Shown: positions 1-8,569 of the stretch, piece by piece
Layout of the letters: the number at the start of each line of letters is the position of its first letter
Position numbering within the stretch: the stretch's first letter is position 1
Origin: Lachnospiraceae bacterium UBA6403
GTDB taxonomy: Bacteria; Bacillota; Clostridia; Lachnospirales; Lachnospiraceae
Direction of reading: 5' to 3'
DNA length: 21,835 nucleotides
NCBI GenBank assembly: GCA_002437435.1
Contig: DJPV01000036.1
Coordinates: 1-21,835 of the forward strand
Program-made: the position numbers and the translations under genes
Notes under the pieces: generated by a model
The model's input: only the letters and a program-made list of their open reading frames with translations
What the model was told of the DNA's origin: nothing
Database searches by the model: none

Positions 1-25
1 TTAAACTAATGACGGCAACCGGCTT
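1..25 (+). promoter_or_regulatory. possible 3' end of a c-di-GMP-II riboswitch, cut by the window edge
   Basis: The first 25 bases contain CTAATGACGGCAACCGGC. This resembles the 3' end of class II c-di-GMP riboswitches, which as I recall closes with a GCAACCGRC-type segment. Only this tail would be visible, because the rest of the aptamer would lie left of base 1. The context fits: c-di-GMP riboswitches are known to precede type IV pilus genes in Clostridia such as C. difficile, and a pilus operon starts at 241. The match is short and made from memory, so this is a hint only. Confidence 0.25.
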
Positions 26-88
26 GCATATAAGCTGGAAAACATGAAGATGATTGTATATGGAGGGTCAAACATATAGATCATTTAG

Positions 89-147
89 AAGGTGACAGGT
101 CGTTCACCTTATAGCCTGTAGGATACAGGCATATTCTATTTTTATTT
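89..147 (+). promoter_or_regulatory. leader hairpin pair with weak U-rich tail (possible expression platform)
   Basis: Two hairpins lie next to each other. The first pairs AAGGTGA (89-95) with TCACCTT (104-110). The second pairs GCCTGTA (114-120) with TACAGGC (124-130) over a 3-base loop. The second is followed by a T-rich stretch (133-147) broken by other bases, so it would be a weak terminator. GCCTG (114-118) can also pair with CAGGC (179-183), which would open the second hairpin. This is what a terminator/antiterminator switch ahead of the pilus operon could look like, but the sequence does not prove it. Confidence 0.3.
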
Positions 148-240
148 ATATGGGGTGAACAGCGTGTAGGCTGGTACTCAGGCGATTATGGGAAGATAAA
201 TCCCAACAAAACTACTGATTAGCGAGGGAGGCTATTTAAA

Positions 241-1860
241 ATGGCGAGTAATAAAAAAGTCTTAACAATCGACATTACAAATGAAAGTATTACTATCACA
301 GAAGTAACCGCTTCTGAGAAGAAGACTTCAACCGTACATAATGCCATCATCTTTGAGACTCCGGAAGACTCATACGAAGATGGTTTTATCAGAGACAAAG
401 AAAGAATTGCAGAAGCAATCAGATCACAGCTTGCTGCAAACGGAATTACCAACAAGGACGCAATCTTCGTCCTTACCTCTACAAAGATCGTTAACAGAGA
501 GGTTCTTGTACCTTTCGTTAAGGAGAACAAAATCAAAGGAATTATTAATGCGAACTCATCAGAGTATTTCCCTGTTAATATAGAGGATTACACCGTGTCC
601 CATTCTGTATTAGAGACAGTTACTGATGAAGAAAATAACAAACAGTTAAGAGTCCTTGCGGTAGCAGCACCGACCAGTATGGTTCGTTCCTACTATGAAG
701 TGGCAGCACTTGCAGGACTGAAAGTAGTAGCTCTCGATTACATAGGAAATGCCATGCTACAGCTGATCAAGACACAGACCAGTGAGAACATGACAACGAT
801 GGTAATCCAGTTAGGTAGTGAATCTACCGTATTAAATATTGTAAAAGGAGATATCCTTTTACTTCAGAGAACTGTACCATATGGCACCAATGTTGTAGTA
901 AATGAAGTAATGGATGCGAAAGGCGTAGATGCAACGACAGCTATGACCTTACTTCAGAATGAACGACTGATCACAGTTGATTTTGATGATAATGCGATCA
1001 CAGGTTCATTCAGATACTTGATCAACAACATTGGTCGTGTGATGGATTTCTTTGCATCAAAGAATCCGGATAAACCGATTGATGATGTATTCCTGACAGG
1101 TGATGGAGCACTGATTAAAGGAATTGATGGCTTGTTTAAGGTACAGCTTAATGTATCAACCAGAGTTATGGATAGTTTATTCAATATCAAGTTTGACCCG
1201 AAGATTGATTTGAAGATTTACAATCCTGTATATCTTATGGTTCCAATTGGTGCAGCTTTTGCACCTATGGGCTTTGTAATTTCAGAGGGGGCAACAGCAT
1301 CTAAGAAAGAAGGATCTGTTGATTCTACACCTTTTGTAATTGCATTTTTGATCCTTGCTGTAATAGTTGCCGGTGGAGTGACTGCTGCATCATTTATCAT
1401 GAAGAATAAAGCACAGAGCGAATTAGATGATGTGAATCGAAAGATTGAATCCATTAAGGATATTGAAACTATTGTGCAGGACTATGAGAATGCAGAAAGC
1501 GTCTATGTGGATGCCATGAGCATGTACAGTTACACAAAGAATCTGAATGAGAATGTTGTAACATTTATAAATGCTTTGGAAGAAAAAATGCCAAAGGGAA
1601 CAGATATTACAGCATTTAATTCAGATGCAAGCGGAGTATCCATTTCCGGAACGGCAGAAAAGTATGATGATGTTGCAGGTCTTGCAATTAGTCTGAAAGA
1701 GATTGACTGTATCGATAATTCATTTATCGGAAGCATCACAGAAAATGTAGATGATGAATCGGGCAAGACGACATATGATTTCACTGTAACCTGTATCTAT
1801 GTAGATGCAAATGCAGCTACGGAGGATACTACAGAGACAGATGCGACATTAGCTCAGTAA
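241..1860 (+). CDS. PilM-PilN fusion protein of the type IV pilus assembly platform
   Basis: This 539-aa protein joins two subunits that are usually separate. Residues 1-345 look like PilM, the actin-like cytoplasmic ATPase: an N-terminal strand LTIDITNESITITEV, a second nucleotide-loop-like segment IQLGSESTVLNIV (189-201) and LTGDGALIKGIDGLF (285-299). Residues 364-386 form one membrane helix, 388-425 a probable coiled coil, and 435-522 a PilN-like extracytoplasmic domain. PilM normally docks on the cytoplasmic N-terminal peptide of PilN. Here a short linker (350-363) replaces that non-covalent contact. GAGGGAGG (224-231) sits 9 bases before the ATG. The gene opens the pilus operon, with the PilO-like gene 13 bases downstream. 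The family assignment is by pattern and gene order; the C-terminal half is less certain than the PilM half. Confidence 0.8.
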   Translation: MASNKKVLTIDITNESITITEVTASEKKTSTVHNAIIFETPEDSYEDGFIRDKERIAEAIRSQLAANGITNKDAIFVLTSTKIVNREVLVPFVKENKIKGIINANSSEYFPVNIEDYTVSHSVLETVTDEENNKQLRVLAVAAPTSMVRSYYEVAALAGLKVVALDYIGNAMLQLIKTQTSENMTTMVIQLGSESTVLNIVKGDILLLQRTVPYGTNVVVNEVMDAKGVDATTAMTLLQNERLITVDFDDNAITGSFRYLINNIGRVMDFFASKNPDKPIDDVFLTGDGALIKGIDGLFKVQLNVSTRVMDSLFNIKFDPKIDLKIYNPVYLMVPIGAAFAPMGFVISEGATASKKEGSVDSTPFVIAFLILAVIVAGGVTAASFIMKNKAQSELDDVNRKIESIKDIETIVQDYENAESVYVDAMSMYSYTKNLNENVVTFINALEEKMPKGTDITAFNSDASGVSISGTAEKYDDVAGLAISLKEIDCIDNSFIGSITENVDDESGKTTYDFTVTCIYVDANAATEDTTETDATLAQ

Positions 1861-1873
1861 GGAGGGTACGAAC

Positions 1874-2644
1874 ATGGATGCAATGACAAAAGGACAAAGA
1901 AATTTATTATTATTTTTATTGGGTGTTGTAATATTATTCGTGCCGATTCGTTATGTGGCTATGAATAATTTTGAAGACCGAAAGAATATCATATCTGAGA
2001 AAGATAAACAGCAGGTTTATTATAATGACTTGAAGTCAAAGGATGTAAACCGTGATCAGTATATCAAAGATACAGAAAACTACAAGCAGGAATATCAGGC
2101 GATTCTTGCTGAGTTTCCTTCTGAAATCTATCAGGAGAATACAATTATGTATTTACAGGGAATTAAGGATGAATATAAGTTTGATTTCCCTTCAGTAACG
2201 ATGGGTGAGGAACAGTTATTCTACACACTTGGCACAGGAGCGGTAGGAGATGCCACTCTTGCAGATGCTTCAGCCACAACGGATACAACTGCTGATAGTA
2301 CAACAACAGATGAAACGGTAGCTGCCGGATCAGATAATTTTAATTGCTATTCAGCAAGCTTTCCAGTAACCTATTCAGGATCATATAAAGATCTGAAGGA
2401 TGTTATTGATTATATTCAGGGCGGTGATTTCCGTATGACAGTAGATTCTATCAGTATTGCATTTGATGAAGAGACAGGTAACTATGCTGGTGAAATGACA
2501 TTCACATCTTATGCCGTAAACGGCGGAGACAGAACTACAGATCAGGTAGATGTCAATGTTCAGAATGGTAAGGATAATATTTTCGGTAACCCAACAAAAA
2601 AGTCAACAACTACAACTACTACAACAAGTGAGAATGCACAGTAG
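1874..2644 (+). CDS. PilO-like pilus assembly protein
   Basis: This 256-aa protein has a short cytoplasmic tail, one membrane helix (11-29), a charged helical stretch likely to form a coiled coil (31-80), and a small folded extracytoplasmic domain (about 90-120 and 155-235). This is the layout of PilO, which pairs with PilN to link the inner platform to the growing pilus. An Ala/Thr/Asp-rich insert (121-154) splits the folded domain. The end (NIFGNP, 235-240) recalls the short proline motif at the C-terminus of PilN/PilO proteins. A seven-threonine run (245-251) follows. GGAGGG (1861-1866) lies 7 bases before the ATG. Its position right after the PilM-PilN fusion is the strongest support, as PilO sequences diverge widely. 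Confidence 0.7.
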   Translation: MDAMTKGQRNLLLFLLGVVILFVPIRYVAMNNFEDRKNIISEKDKQQVYYNDLKSKDVNRDQYIKDTENYKQEYQAILAEFPSEIYQENTIMYLQGIKDEYKFDFPSVTMGEEQLFYTLGTGAVGDATLADASATTDTTADSTTTDETVAAGSDNFNCYSASFPVTYSGSYKDLKDVIDYIQGGDFRMTVDSISIAFDEETGNYAGEMTFTSYAVNGGDRTTDQVDVNVQNGKDNIFGNPTKKSTTTTTTTSENAQ

Positions 2645-2695
2645 TTGACAACTTGAAACCCGTACACATTTTTTTAACGGAGTGAGAAGTAGAAG

Positions 2696-4111
2696 ATGAC
2701 AAAGAAAGATAACAAAGGCTTTAGTTTAATAGAAGTAATCATAGCTGTAGCCGTATTTGCCATATTGATAGTTCCTCTTACCTCCCAGTTGATTTCAGCA
2801 ATTAATATTAATAGAAAATCAACGAAGAAACAGTATGCCATTGATAAAGCAGAACAGATCATGGAGAGCTTTAAAACTGCAGATGTTAGTAGTAGTGCCA
2901 TCAGTATACCTGATGGCAATTCTACAGGTAGCTATAATTTTACCTGCACAAGTACGACTTCGAAAACAACAGATAATAAGATTGCCGGAGTAAAGAAGGT
3001 AAATTATACGGAGAAGACATACACTTGTAAGGGCATATCTATAGGAGGAAATTACGCAAAGTATAACTGTACTGTGACAGTCAGTGATCTCGCACAGCAG
3101 GTTGCTGCGATGGGATATATATGGGATCCATCAACCGGTGATGCCAAAGTTGATGAGAATGGTGATTATGTAAAGATCACATCTTCAGTAGGTACTGTTC
3201 GTACACTGGATAATAAACAGGCAGCGATCATTGCCGGAGCAACATATACAGGAGATGTCGGTACAGCAGATGGTAATAACCTTGATAATCAGGCTAGTGC
3301 ATACTTTAAGGATCAGAAGACGGAATTGTTAAAGAGTCATACAGTACAGTATAATCAGATGCTTTCCGGTGATGGTGATGAATTCTGGAAGAATGATGAG
3401 TTCTCAAAGACAACTACGATCAAGGTGTCAAAGACTGCAGATAACAAATATCGTGTACAGTGCATCGTAAAATATGTAGATAATACAACGATCGGCGTTA
3501 TTAAGTCTGAATATGAGAATAATGTAAATAACGTATACAAACCGGCCAGTGCTAACGGAGAAGGTGTAGTATATCAGAATGATTATGATAAACTGCCACC
3601 AATCTATCTGCTATATGTTCCTGCGACCAGTAACGGTATCTATGTAAATTGTGATTATGTAAATATAGATACAAATGCATTAGATGCGAATGAAAAGGCA
3701 AAAATCTATATCTTCCAGACTGTAGCAGATATTGATGATAAGTATGCAGAAATTATCAACGAAGCATTACTGGATGGCGATAGCAGTAAGACGCTTGATG
3801 ATCTGATTTATGTAAATAATCAGCATAAGGTATCACCATCATCTGTAAAGGTACGTGTGAATTTTGCAGATTCAACCGGAACACTTAAGAAACCGGCAGA
3901 TGAAGCAAAGATTAATACATTAGCTGGAAAGACTAAAGTATATGCAAACTTTACAGTAGATAAAGCAAATTCAACTGTAAGTGTTATGGGAACAAAGGAT
4001 GATACGGCAGACGATGTCTATATGTATGATCTGACTGTTCTTATGGAAGAAAAAGACAGTAATGATAAGACGACTGACAAGACGACTATATCAGGAACAA
4101 GGGGGAATTAG
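2696..4111 (+). CDS. minor prepilin, GspI/PilV-like
   Basis: The N-terminus carries a type III (prepilin) signal: a basic leader, the cut site KG|FSLIE after Gly8, Glu13 as Glu5 of the mature chain, and a hydrophobic helix to about residue 32. After processing by a prepilin peptidase (not in the window) it would enter the pilus or pseudopilus. The 471-aa length is far above the usual 120-200 aa, so a large exported domain follows the helix; I recognise no family in it. The context of four different prepilins suggests the GspI/PilV role. An in-frame TAG at 2690-2692 fixes the ATG as the start. The best Shine-Dalgarno match, GGAG (2679-2682), is 13 bases away, so translation may be weaker than for its neighbours. 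Confidence 0.75.
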   Translation: MTKKDNKGFSLIEVIIAVAVFAILIVPLTSQLISAININRKSTKKQYAIDKAEQIMESFKTADVSSSAISIPDGNSTGSYNFTCTSTTSKTTDNKIAGVKKVNYTEKTYTCKGISIGGNYAKYNCTVTVSDLAQQVAAMGYIWDPSTGDAKVDENGDYVKITSSVGTVRTLDNKQAAIIAGATYTGDVGTADGNNLDNQASAYFKDQKTELLKSHTVQYNQMLSGDGDEFWKNDEFSKTTTIKVSKTADNKYRVQCIVKYVDNTTIGVIKSEYENNVNNVYKPASANGEGVVYQNDYDKLPPIYLLYVPATSNGIYVNCDYVNIDTNALDANEKAKIYIFQTVADIDDKYAEIINEALLDGDSSKTLDDLIYVNNQHKVSPSSVKVRVNFADSTGTLKKPADEAKINTLAGKTKVYANFTVDKANSTVSVMGTKDDTADDVYMYDLTVLMEEKDSNDKTTDKTTISGTRGN

Positions 4112-4114
4112 AAG

Positions 4115-7100
4115 ATGCTTAAAAGATTAAAGAGCAGACTGAAGCGCATGAGTAATCGTGGTTCCAGTTTTGTCCTTGTAATTGTATCTGCAACGTTTTT
4201 GAGTATTCTGGTATCCGCCCTGTTAATGGGTATGTTATTAGCATACAAACTCAGATATTACAAGATTAATTCATTGAATAATTTCTACAGTGTAGAGAAA
4301 GCAATGGATGAGATTTATGCAGGAATTGGTGCAACGACAAATGAACACTTATATTCTGCATATACAACGACAGCTGAATTAGTTGTATATTATAAAGATG
4401 GAAAGTATACGAATCTTTCTGAGACAGAGGCCAATGATCTGTTTAAAAAGTTTTTTATGCAGGGAATTATGGATGATGATAACCTGAATAAAATTCCGAC
4501 ATTAGTGGATACATTGCAGGGTTATATTACAGATCCGAATGTTACACTTGATTGTGCTAATCTTCGAATCGTATATACAGATAATGCGGGAAAACACAGT
4601 TATATCAAATATGTTAAGAATTCCCTGACTGGTGATATATCCGGACAGAATACTACAGAGCCTGGGTTTAACGCAGGAACCGTTGAGACAATTGCATTTA
4701 AAAATGTTGGCGTTAAAAGAACGATCACATTAACTGCTGCAGCAGATAAAGAAACAATGGCTCCCGGAACATATGAGCAGTCAATCATGACTGACTTGGT
4801 GCTAAAGAAACCGGAATATAATGTTTCCTTTGATATGACAGGTATAAACAGTAATAGTTTATATAGCTATGCGTTCCTGGCGGATATGGGATTACAGGTG
4901 TCCGGAACAACTACAAATTATAACGATGCAAGTGCTACAGTTGTAAATGTAAAAGGAAACGTATACACAGCATCTGATTATTATAATAAGGATTATAATG
5001 CAGAGACAGCAACGAAAGTAACAAACAAATATAATGATAGTGTTGTAAGAAACTGGGGTGCTACGGATGAAAGTGCAAATTCCGGTATTTATGTTGATAA
5101 GGCATCATTAACAATGAATTCAGATGTTATTGTGAATTCCGGTGCATTGGCAGCATACAATGGTGCTGATATTACACTTTCAGGCAGAAGCTCGAACCTT
5201 TCAGAGCTCTGGACTGACAACATTGTTATTGGTGGAGATAAGGGCGGTTCGATCACAGCAGCTGCAAATGCTTATGTATATGATGATACAGAGTTGAATG
5301 CAGAAGAATCTAATCTTACGTTCTTTAAGGGTACATACTTTGGATACAGTTATTCTACAGATGATATTCGAAGCATTAAACTCCTGGGGGATGCAGGAAA
5401 ACTTCCAACAAATTACAGTTTAAAATCACACTTTAGTGACAGTGCAATCATTGTAAATGGCAAGAAGTCTACACTGGATCTGAAGAGCTTACAGTCTCTT
5501 TATATTGCAGGTAAGTCCTATATCGAGTTCTCAAAAGTGGCAGCTTCGTCTATCACAGATGCGAATGAGAGAAAAGAGCTTGGTCTTGTAGATGCAGATG
5601 GTAATGATAAAAATCTGGATTATGCATTTACGACATTACGGGATTATTCAACCGGTCAGTCACTGGATGTGAAGTCCAACCAGCTGATCTTCCTGACTCA
5701 GTGGGAGCCGGTTGCAGGCAGTGAGACAGTAGATTCAAACGGTTATACACATGTGAAACTGAAGTTTCCGAATAGCTTTAATAATGATGTTAAGTTAAAA
5801 CAGTTATATGCAGATTTTACGGAAAAGCTTACCAATAATGAATTGGTAGTTAATGCAATAAAGCAGACGATTTCCGGTCATGATTACTACTATCTGTATA
5901 TAAAAGCAGGCTATGGTAAACAGAGCAATGTTGAGGAAGCAGAAGCTTTTGTTAAGAAGTATTATGATCTTCTTGCAGAGAATCTGGAAGATACAAACAA
6001 GAAGATATATAATGTATCTAACTATGAGAGCTTTGATGTGACGCTTTTACTTCCGGTTGGATCAAATGGAAAAGTGGATTCTTCTAAGGTGAATTCCGGT
6101 GCTGCTGTAACTGCACAGAACAAGAATGATGGTTCATTGTATATTCAGACTTCAGCAAACAGTACAATGAATGTAGAAAATGCATTAAAGGCAGCTGCTA
6201 CATCCAAGACATTCACTATGTTGCTTGGAAATGGAGATACGACAGCAAATAATCTTGCTTATGAGAACCTGAAAAAAAGTGCAGATCAGTTGTCACTGTC
6301 AGGAATCACATCAGAAACAGATGCACAGAAGGTCAGCAACTTCTTGAATTATATGTATATCAATATGAAAGATCATTTATCAGTGCTTAATAACAAGGTA
6401 TTAGATGCTGATGGTAAAGAGACAGGAAAAGAACAGTCTGCATGGTCCTTAGTTAAGTATAAAGAATTTCAGATTTATGCTGATGGAAAGTATCAACAGA
6501 GATACATGTTTGATCATACACAGTTCAAAAATGTTGGAGCAAACAAGGGTGATTATACATGGACTCAGACAGCGTCAGGTAATTACCAGTATACATATGT
6601 TGGTAAAGATGCAGATGGAAATTACAAAGGCGATTATGTAAGAAAAGATGAGTATTCTTATGATTACAGCCTTACTCCGCTAAATAATTATGTTGACTTT
6701 ACAAAGATTTTTGGTGCACATACTGTGAATGGAGAAAATCATACAGCACACAAGAACATCAGTAAGACGATTCCATCTGATGACGGATCTGCAGATTCTA
6801 TTCTGGTTATTAATGATGGCGATGTAACGCTTGATACAGCTACCGGTAATTCTTTACAGGGTGTTGTTATCTGTGGCGGTGATGTGAAGTTCAGTAATAA
6901 AGTAAAATCTTTCCGTGGATTGATCATTGCAGGTGGTAAGGTGATCTGTAACAGTAGCATCAGCCTTTCAGCAGATGTATCATATACAGCGAGTGTACTG
7001 AAGAAGTGTGCAGACAGCACAGATACAGATGTAAGCGTAGTTACAAGAGAAATCTTAAAGAACTATGTAAAAGAAGAAAAAGACGGTAGTGCAGAGGTGA

Positions 7101-7174
7101 AGAGTTCTACTTTATCTGACATCTCTTATAGTGATATTCTTGAATTCCAGAACTGGAAGAAGAATGTAGATTAG
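4115..7174 (+). CDS. giant minor prepilin, GspK/PilX-like, with beta-helix-like regions
   Basis: This is a 1019-aa protein. A basic leader (residues 1-15) precedes RG|SSFVLVIVSATFLS, with probable processing after Gly16 and a membrane helix at about 19-44. Position 5 of the mature chain is Leu rather than Glu, as in GspK and PilX, the tip-most minor pilins. The helix continues into FYSVEKAMDEIYAGI, a pattern typical of PilX-like proteins. Residues about 325-475 and 885-945 are rich in short repeated beta-strand motifs (for example VVICGGDVKF and LIIAGGKVIC) that suggest parallel beta-helix folds. Usual GspK/PilX lengths are about 170-330 aa, so most of this chain is extra exported mass. The gene starts 3 bases after its neighbour, with its RBS (GGGGG, 4101-4105) inside the upstream gene, so the two are probably translationally coupled. 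Confidence 0.7.
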   Translation: MLKRLKSRLKRMSNRGSSFVLVIVSATFLSILVSALLMGMLLAYKLRYYKINSLNNFYSVEKAMDEIYAGIGATTNEHLYSAYTTTAELVVYYKDGKYTNLSETEANDLFKKFFMQGIMDDDNLNKIPTLVDTLQGYITDPNVTLDCANLRIVYTDNAGKHSYIKYVKNSLTGDISGQNTTEPGFNAGTVETIAFKNVGVKRTITLTAAADKETMAPGTYEQSIMTDLVLKKPEYNVSFDMTGINSNSLYSYAFLADMGLQVSGTTTNYNDASATVVNVKGNVYTASDYYNKDYNAETATKVTNKYNDSVVRNWGATDESANSGIYVDKASLTMNSDVIVNSGALAAYNGADITLSGRSSNLSELWTDNIVIGGDKGGSITAAANAYVYDDTELNAEESNLTFFKGTYFGYSYSTDDIRSIKLLGDAGKLPTNYSLKSHFSDSAIIVNGKKSTLDLKSLQSLYIAGKSYIEFSKVAASSITDANERKELGLVDADGNDKNLDYAFTTLRDYSTGQSLDVKSNQLIFLTQWEPVAGSETVDSNGYTHVKLKFPNSFNNDVKLKQLYADFTEKLTNNELVVNAIKQTISGHDYYYLYIKAGYGKQSNVEEAEAFVKKYYDLLAENLEDTNKKIYNVSNYESFDVTLLLPVGSNGKVDSSKVNSGAAVTAQNKNDGSLYIQTSANSTMNVENALKAAATSKTFTMLLGNGDTTANNLAYENLKKSADQLSLSGITSETDAQKVSNFLNYMYINMKDHLSVLNNKVLDADGKETGKEQSAWSLVKYKEFQIYADGKYQQRYMFDHTQFKNVGANKGDYTWTQTASGNYQYTYVGKDADGNYKGDYVRKDEYSYDYSLTPLNNYVDFTKIFGAHTVNGENHTAHKNISKTIPSDDGSADSILVINDGDVTLDTATGNSLQGVVICGGDVKFSNKVKSFRGLIIAGGKVICNSSISLSADVSYTASVLKKCADSTDTDVSVVTREILKNYVKEEKDGSAEVKSSTLSDISYSDILEFQNWKKNVD

Positions 7175-7180
7175 GAGGGG
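7173..7180 (+). promoter_or_regulatory. ribosome binding site that fixes the GspH-like start
   Basis: AGGAGGGG overlaps the stop codon of the upstream gene. It lies 5 bases before ATG 7186, an ideal spacing. A GTG at 7180 in the same frame overlaps this site and so cannot use it, which makes 7186 the start. Confidence 0.85.
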
Positions 7181-7185
7181 TGAAG

Positions 7186-7737
7186 ATGAAGAAAAGAAAC
7201 AATGCTGGATATTCTCTGGTGGAGTTGATTATTGTTCTTGGAATGATAGCGGTATTATCCGGTCTGGCAGCTGTTACAATATCAGTGATATCAACTGCCC
7301 GGGCTACTTCCGCGAAAGAATTATTTAATGAAGAATTATCAACGCTTCAGACAATGACAAAGTCACAGAATAAGAATGCGGCTATGCTGATCGAGAAGGT
7401 CGATGATGAGTATCAGATGATATACGGTACATTTTCCGGTGATGTTACGAAGGCAGACGATTTTAAAGACAGATCAAAATTTACAGCAGATACATCAAAG
7501 GATACTGTAATTTTGGATCGTGTAAAGATCATGTATGCAGCAAAATCTTCAGATACTGCAAAGGAAGTTACTGAGGTGAATGGTACAGCTGGATTTATGA
7601 TTATCATGTTTAATAAAGCAGATGGTTCGGTATTATCCGGAGCAGGTGTTTATACTTTCAATAAAGAGCGGTCAAATGCATCAGTAGGAAAAGTAACATT
7701 AAACAAAACGACTGGTAGTCATTATACAGGATCATAA
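7186..7737 (+). CDS. minor prepilin, GspH/FimT-like
   Basis: This 183-aa protein has a short basic leader, the prepilin cut site AG|YSLVE after Gly8, Glu13 as mature Glu5, and a hydrophobic helix to about residue 32. The small beta-rich C-terminal part ends in a segment with GAGVYTFNKE, compatible with the GspH-like fold. Its size is normal for the family, unlike the other prepilins here. It lies between the large GspK-like and GspJ-like genes, with gaps of 11 and 13 bases, so it is probably part of the same minor-pilin complex. The start is taken at ATG 7186 rather than the in-frame GTG at 7180, because the ribosome binding site overlaps the latter. A role as the major pilin is less likely given the gene order, but cannot be excluded. 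Confidence 0.75.
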   Translation: MKKRNNAGYSLVELIIVLGMIAVLSGLAAVTISVISTARATSAKELFNEELSTLQTMTKSQNKNAAMLIEKVDDEYQMIYGTFSGDVTKADDFKDRSKFTADTSKDTVILDRVKIMYAAKSSDTAKEVTEVNGTAGFMIIMFNKADGSVLSGAGVYTFNKERSNASVGKVTLNKTTGSHYTGS

Positions 7738-7750
7738 GGAGGGGTGAATA

Positions 7751-8554
7751 GTGAAAAGAACAGAGAATAAGGGTTTCACTTTCATTGAATTGGTACTGTA
7801 CATAGGTATCTTAAGTGTATTTATGGTAGCAGTAACAACCTTGATTGGATCAGTGGTTGCCTCCAATCGAAAGATGACATCCAGAAAGAAAATACAAAAT
7901 CAGGCAGAAGAAGCCTATGATACTATGGCTGATATGCTGATGGCAGCGACAGATGTTAAGATTTATGCAAAAGCAAAGCGAGTAGGTGATACATCATCAA
8001 AAGGAGGCGTATATCTGGTTCCTGATGCGTCGGATTTAAGACAGGATGACGGTTCCTATAAAGAAGGAGGCGGATACAAAACAGTGCAGGTAGCCCTTTC
8101 TTCAAATCCTGCAAGCGGATCGACTAAAAGACCTTGCTACAACATCGGTGAGTTGGATAAAGATGAAGCACTTGGTACGGTATCGACAACGGTAGGTACA
8201 GAGACGGCGGATAAGCTTTATATTAAGCTTAATTATGCATCCGGTCTGGATTCAACTACAGGGGATAGCGAGATAACAAGTTGTACTCTATTATATGATA
8301 AGACAAACAAGAAATTATACGCATACAGAATGAAAGCGTCTAATGCCGGAGGTGGATCATTTATTGATTCAAGTAATGATGAGACCTGTCTGCTTGCAAA
8401 AAATGTTGAGCAGTTTGATGTTAAGGTGAATCCGGATGAGGACAGTTTTGCAATCACCATGAAGCTTCAGGATGCACAGACAGCGGCATCTTATACAGTG
8501 GATGGCGTTGTCTGTCTTAGAAATTCAAATGTGTTAAAAGCACATTCAAACTAA
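7751..8554 (+). CDS. minor prepilin, GspJ/PilW-like
   Basis: This 267-aa protein has the prepilin signal KG|FTFIE with Gly8 at the cut site, Glu13 as mature Glu5, and a hydrophobic helix to about residue 34. A charged, Gln-rich segment (KKIQNQAEEAYDTMADML) follows, as in GspJ/PilW proteins. The remaining roughly 190 residues are beta-rich and end in a segment (AASYTVDGVVCLRN) resembling the last strands of GspJ-like domains. It starts with GTG at 7751: GGAGGGG (7738-7744) is 6 bases upstream, and the nearby GTG at 7744 is out of frame and runs into a stop. It completes an apparent I-K-H-J set. Confidence in a prepilin is high; the J assignment rests on size and order. Confidence 0.75.
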   Translation: MKRTENKGFTFIELVLYIGILSVFMVAVTTLIGSVVASNRKMTSRKKIQNQAEEAYDTMADMLMAATDVKIYAKAKRVGDTSSKGGVYLVPDASDLRQDDGSYKEGGGYKTVQVALSSNPASGSTKRPCYNIGELDKDEALGTVSTTVGTETADKLYIKLNYASGLDSTTGDSEITSCTLLYDKTNKKLYAYRMKASNAGGGSFIDSSNDETCLLAKNVEQFDVKVNPDEDSFAITMKLQDAQTAASYTVDGVVCLRNSNVLKAHSN

Positions 8555-8569
8555 AAGGAGGAAAGAATA

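Noticed and set aside
3..47. In-frame codons ending in TGA at 47, possibly the end of an upstream gene
   Set aside because: Only 14 codons are visible, with no recognisable protein pattern. The same bases look more like a regulatory RNA end.
2645..2650. Perfect TTGACA (-35 box) after the PilO-like gene
   Set aside because: The position 17 bases downstream is a T-run with no -10 resemblance, and the genes on both sides look like one operon.
7180..7185. GTG start that would add two residues to the GspH-like prepilin
   Set aside because: The GTG overlaps the ribosome binding site; ATG 7186 has ideal spacing.
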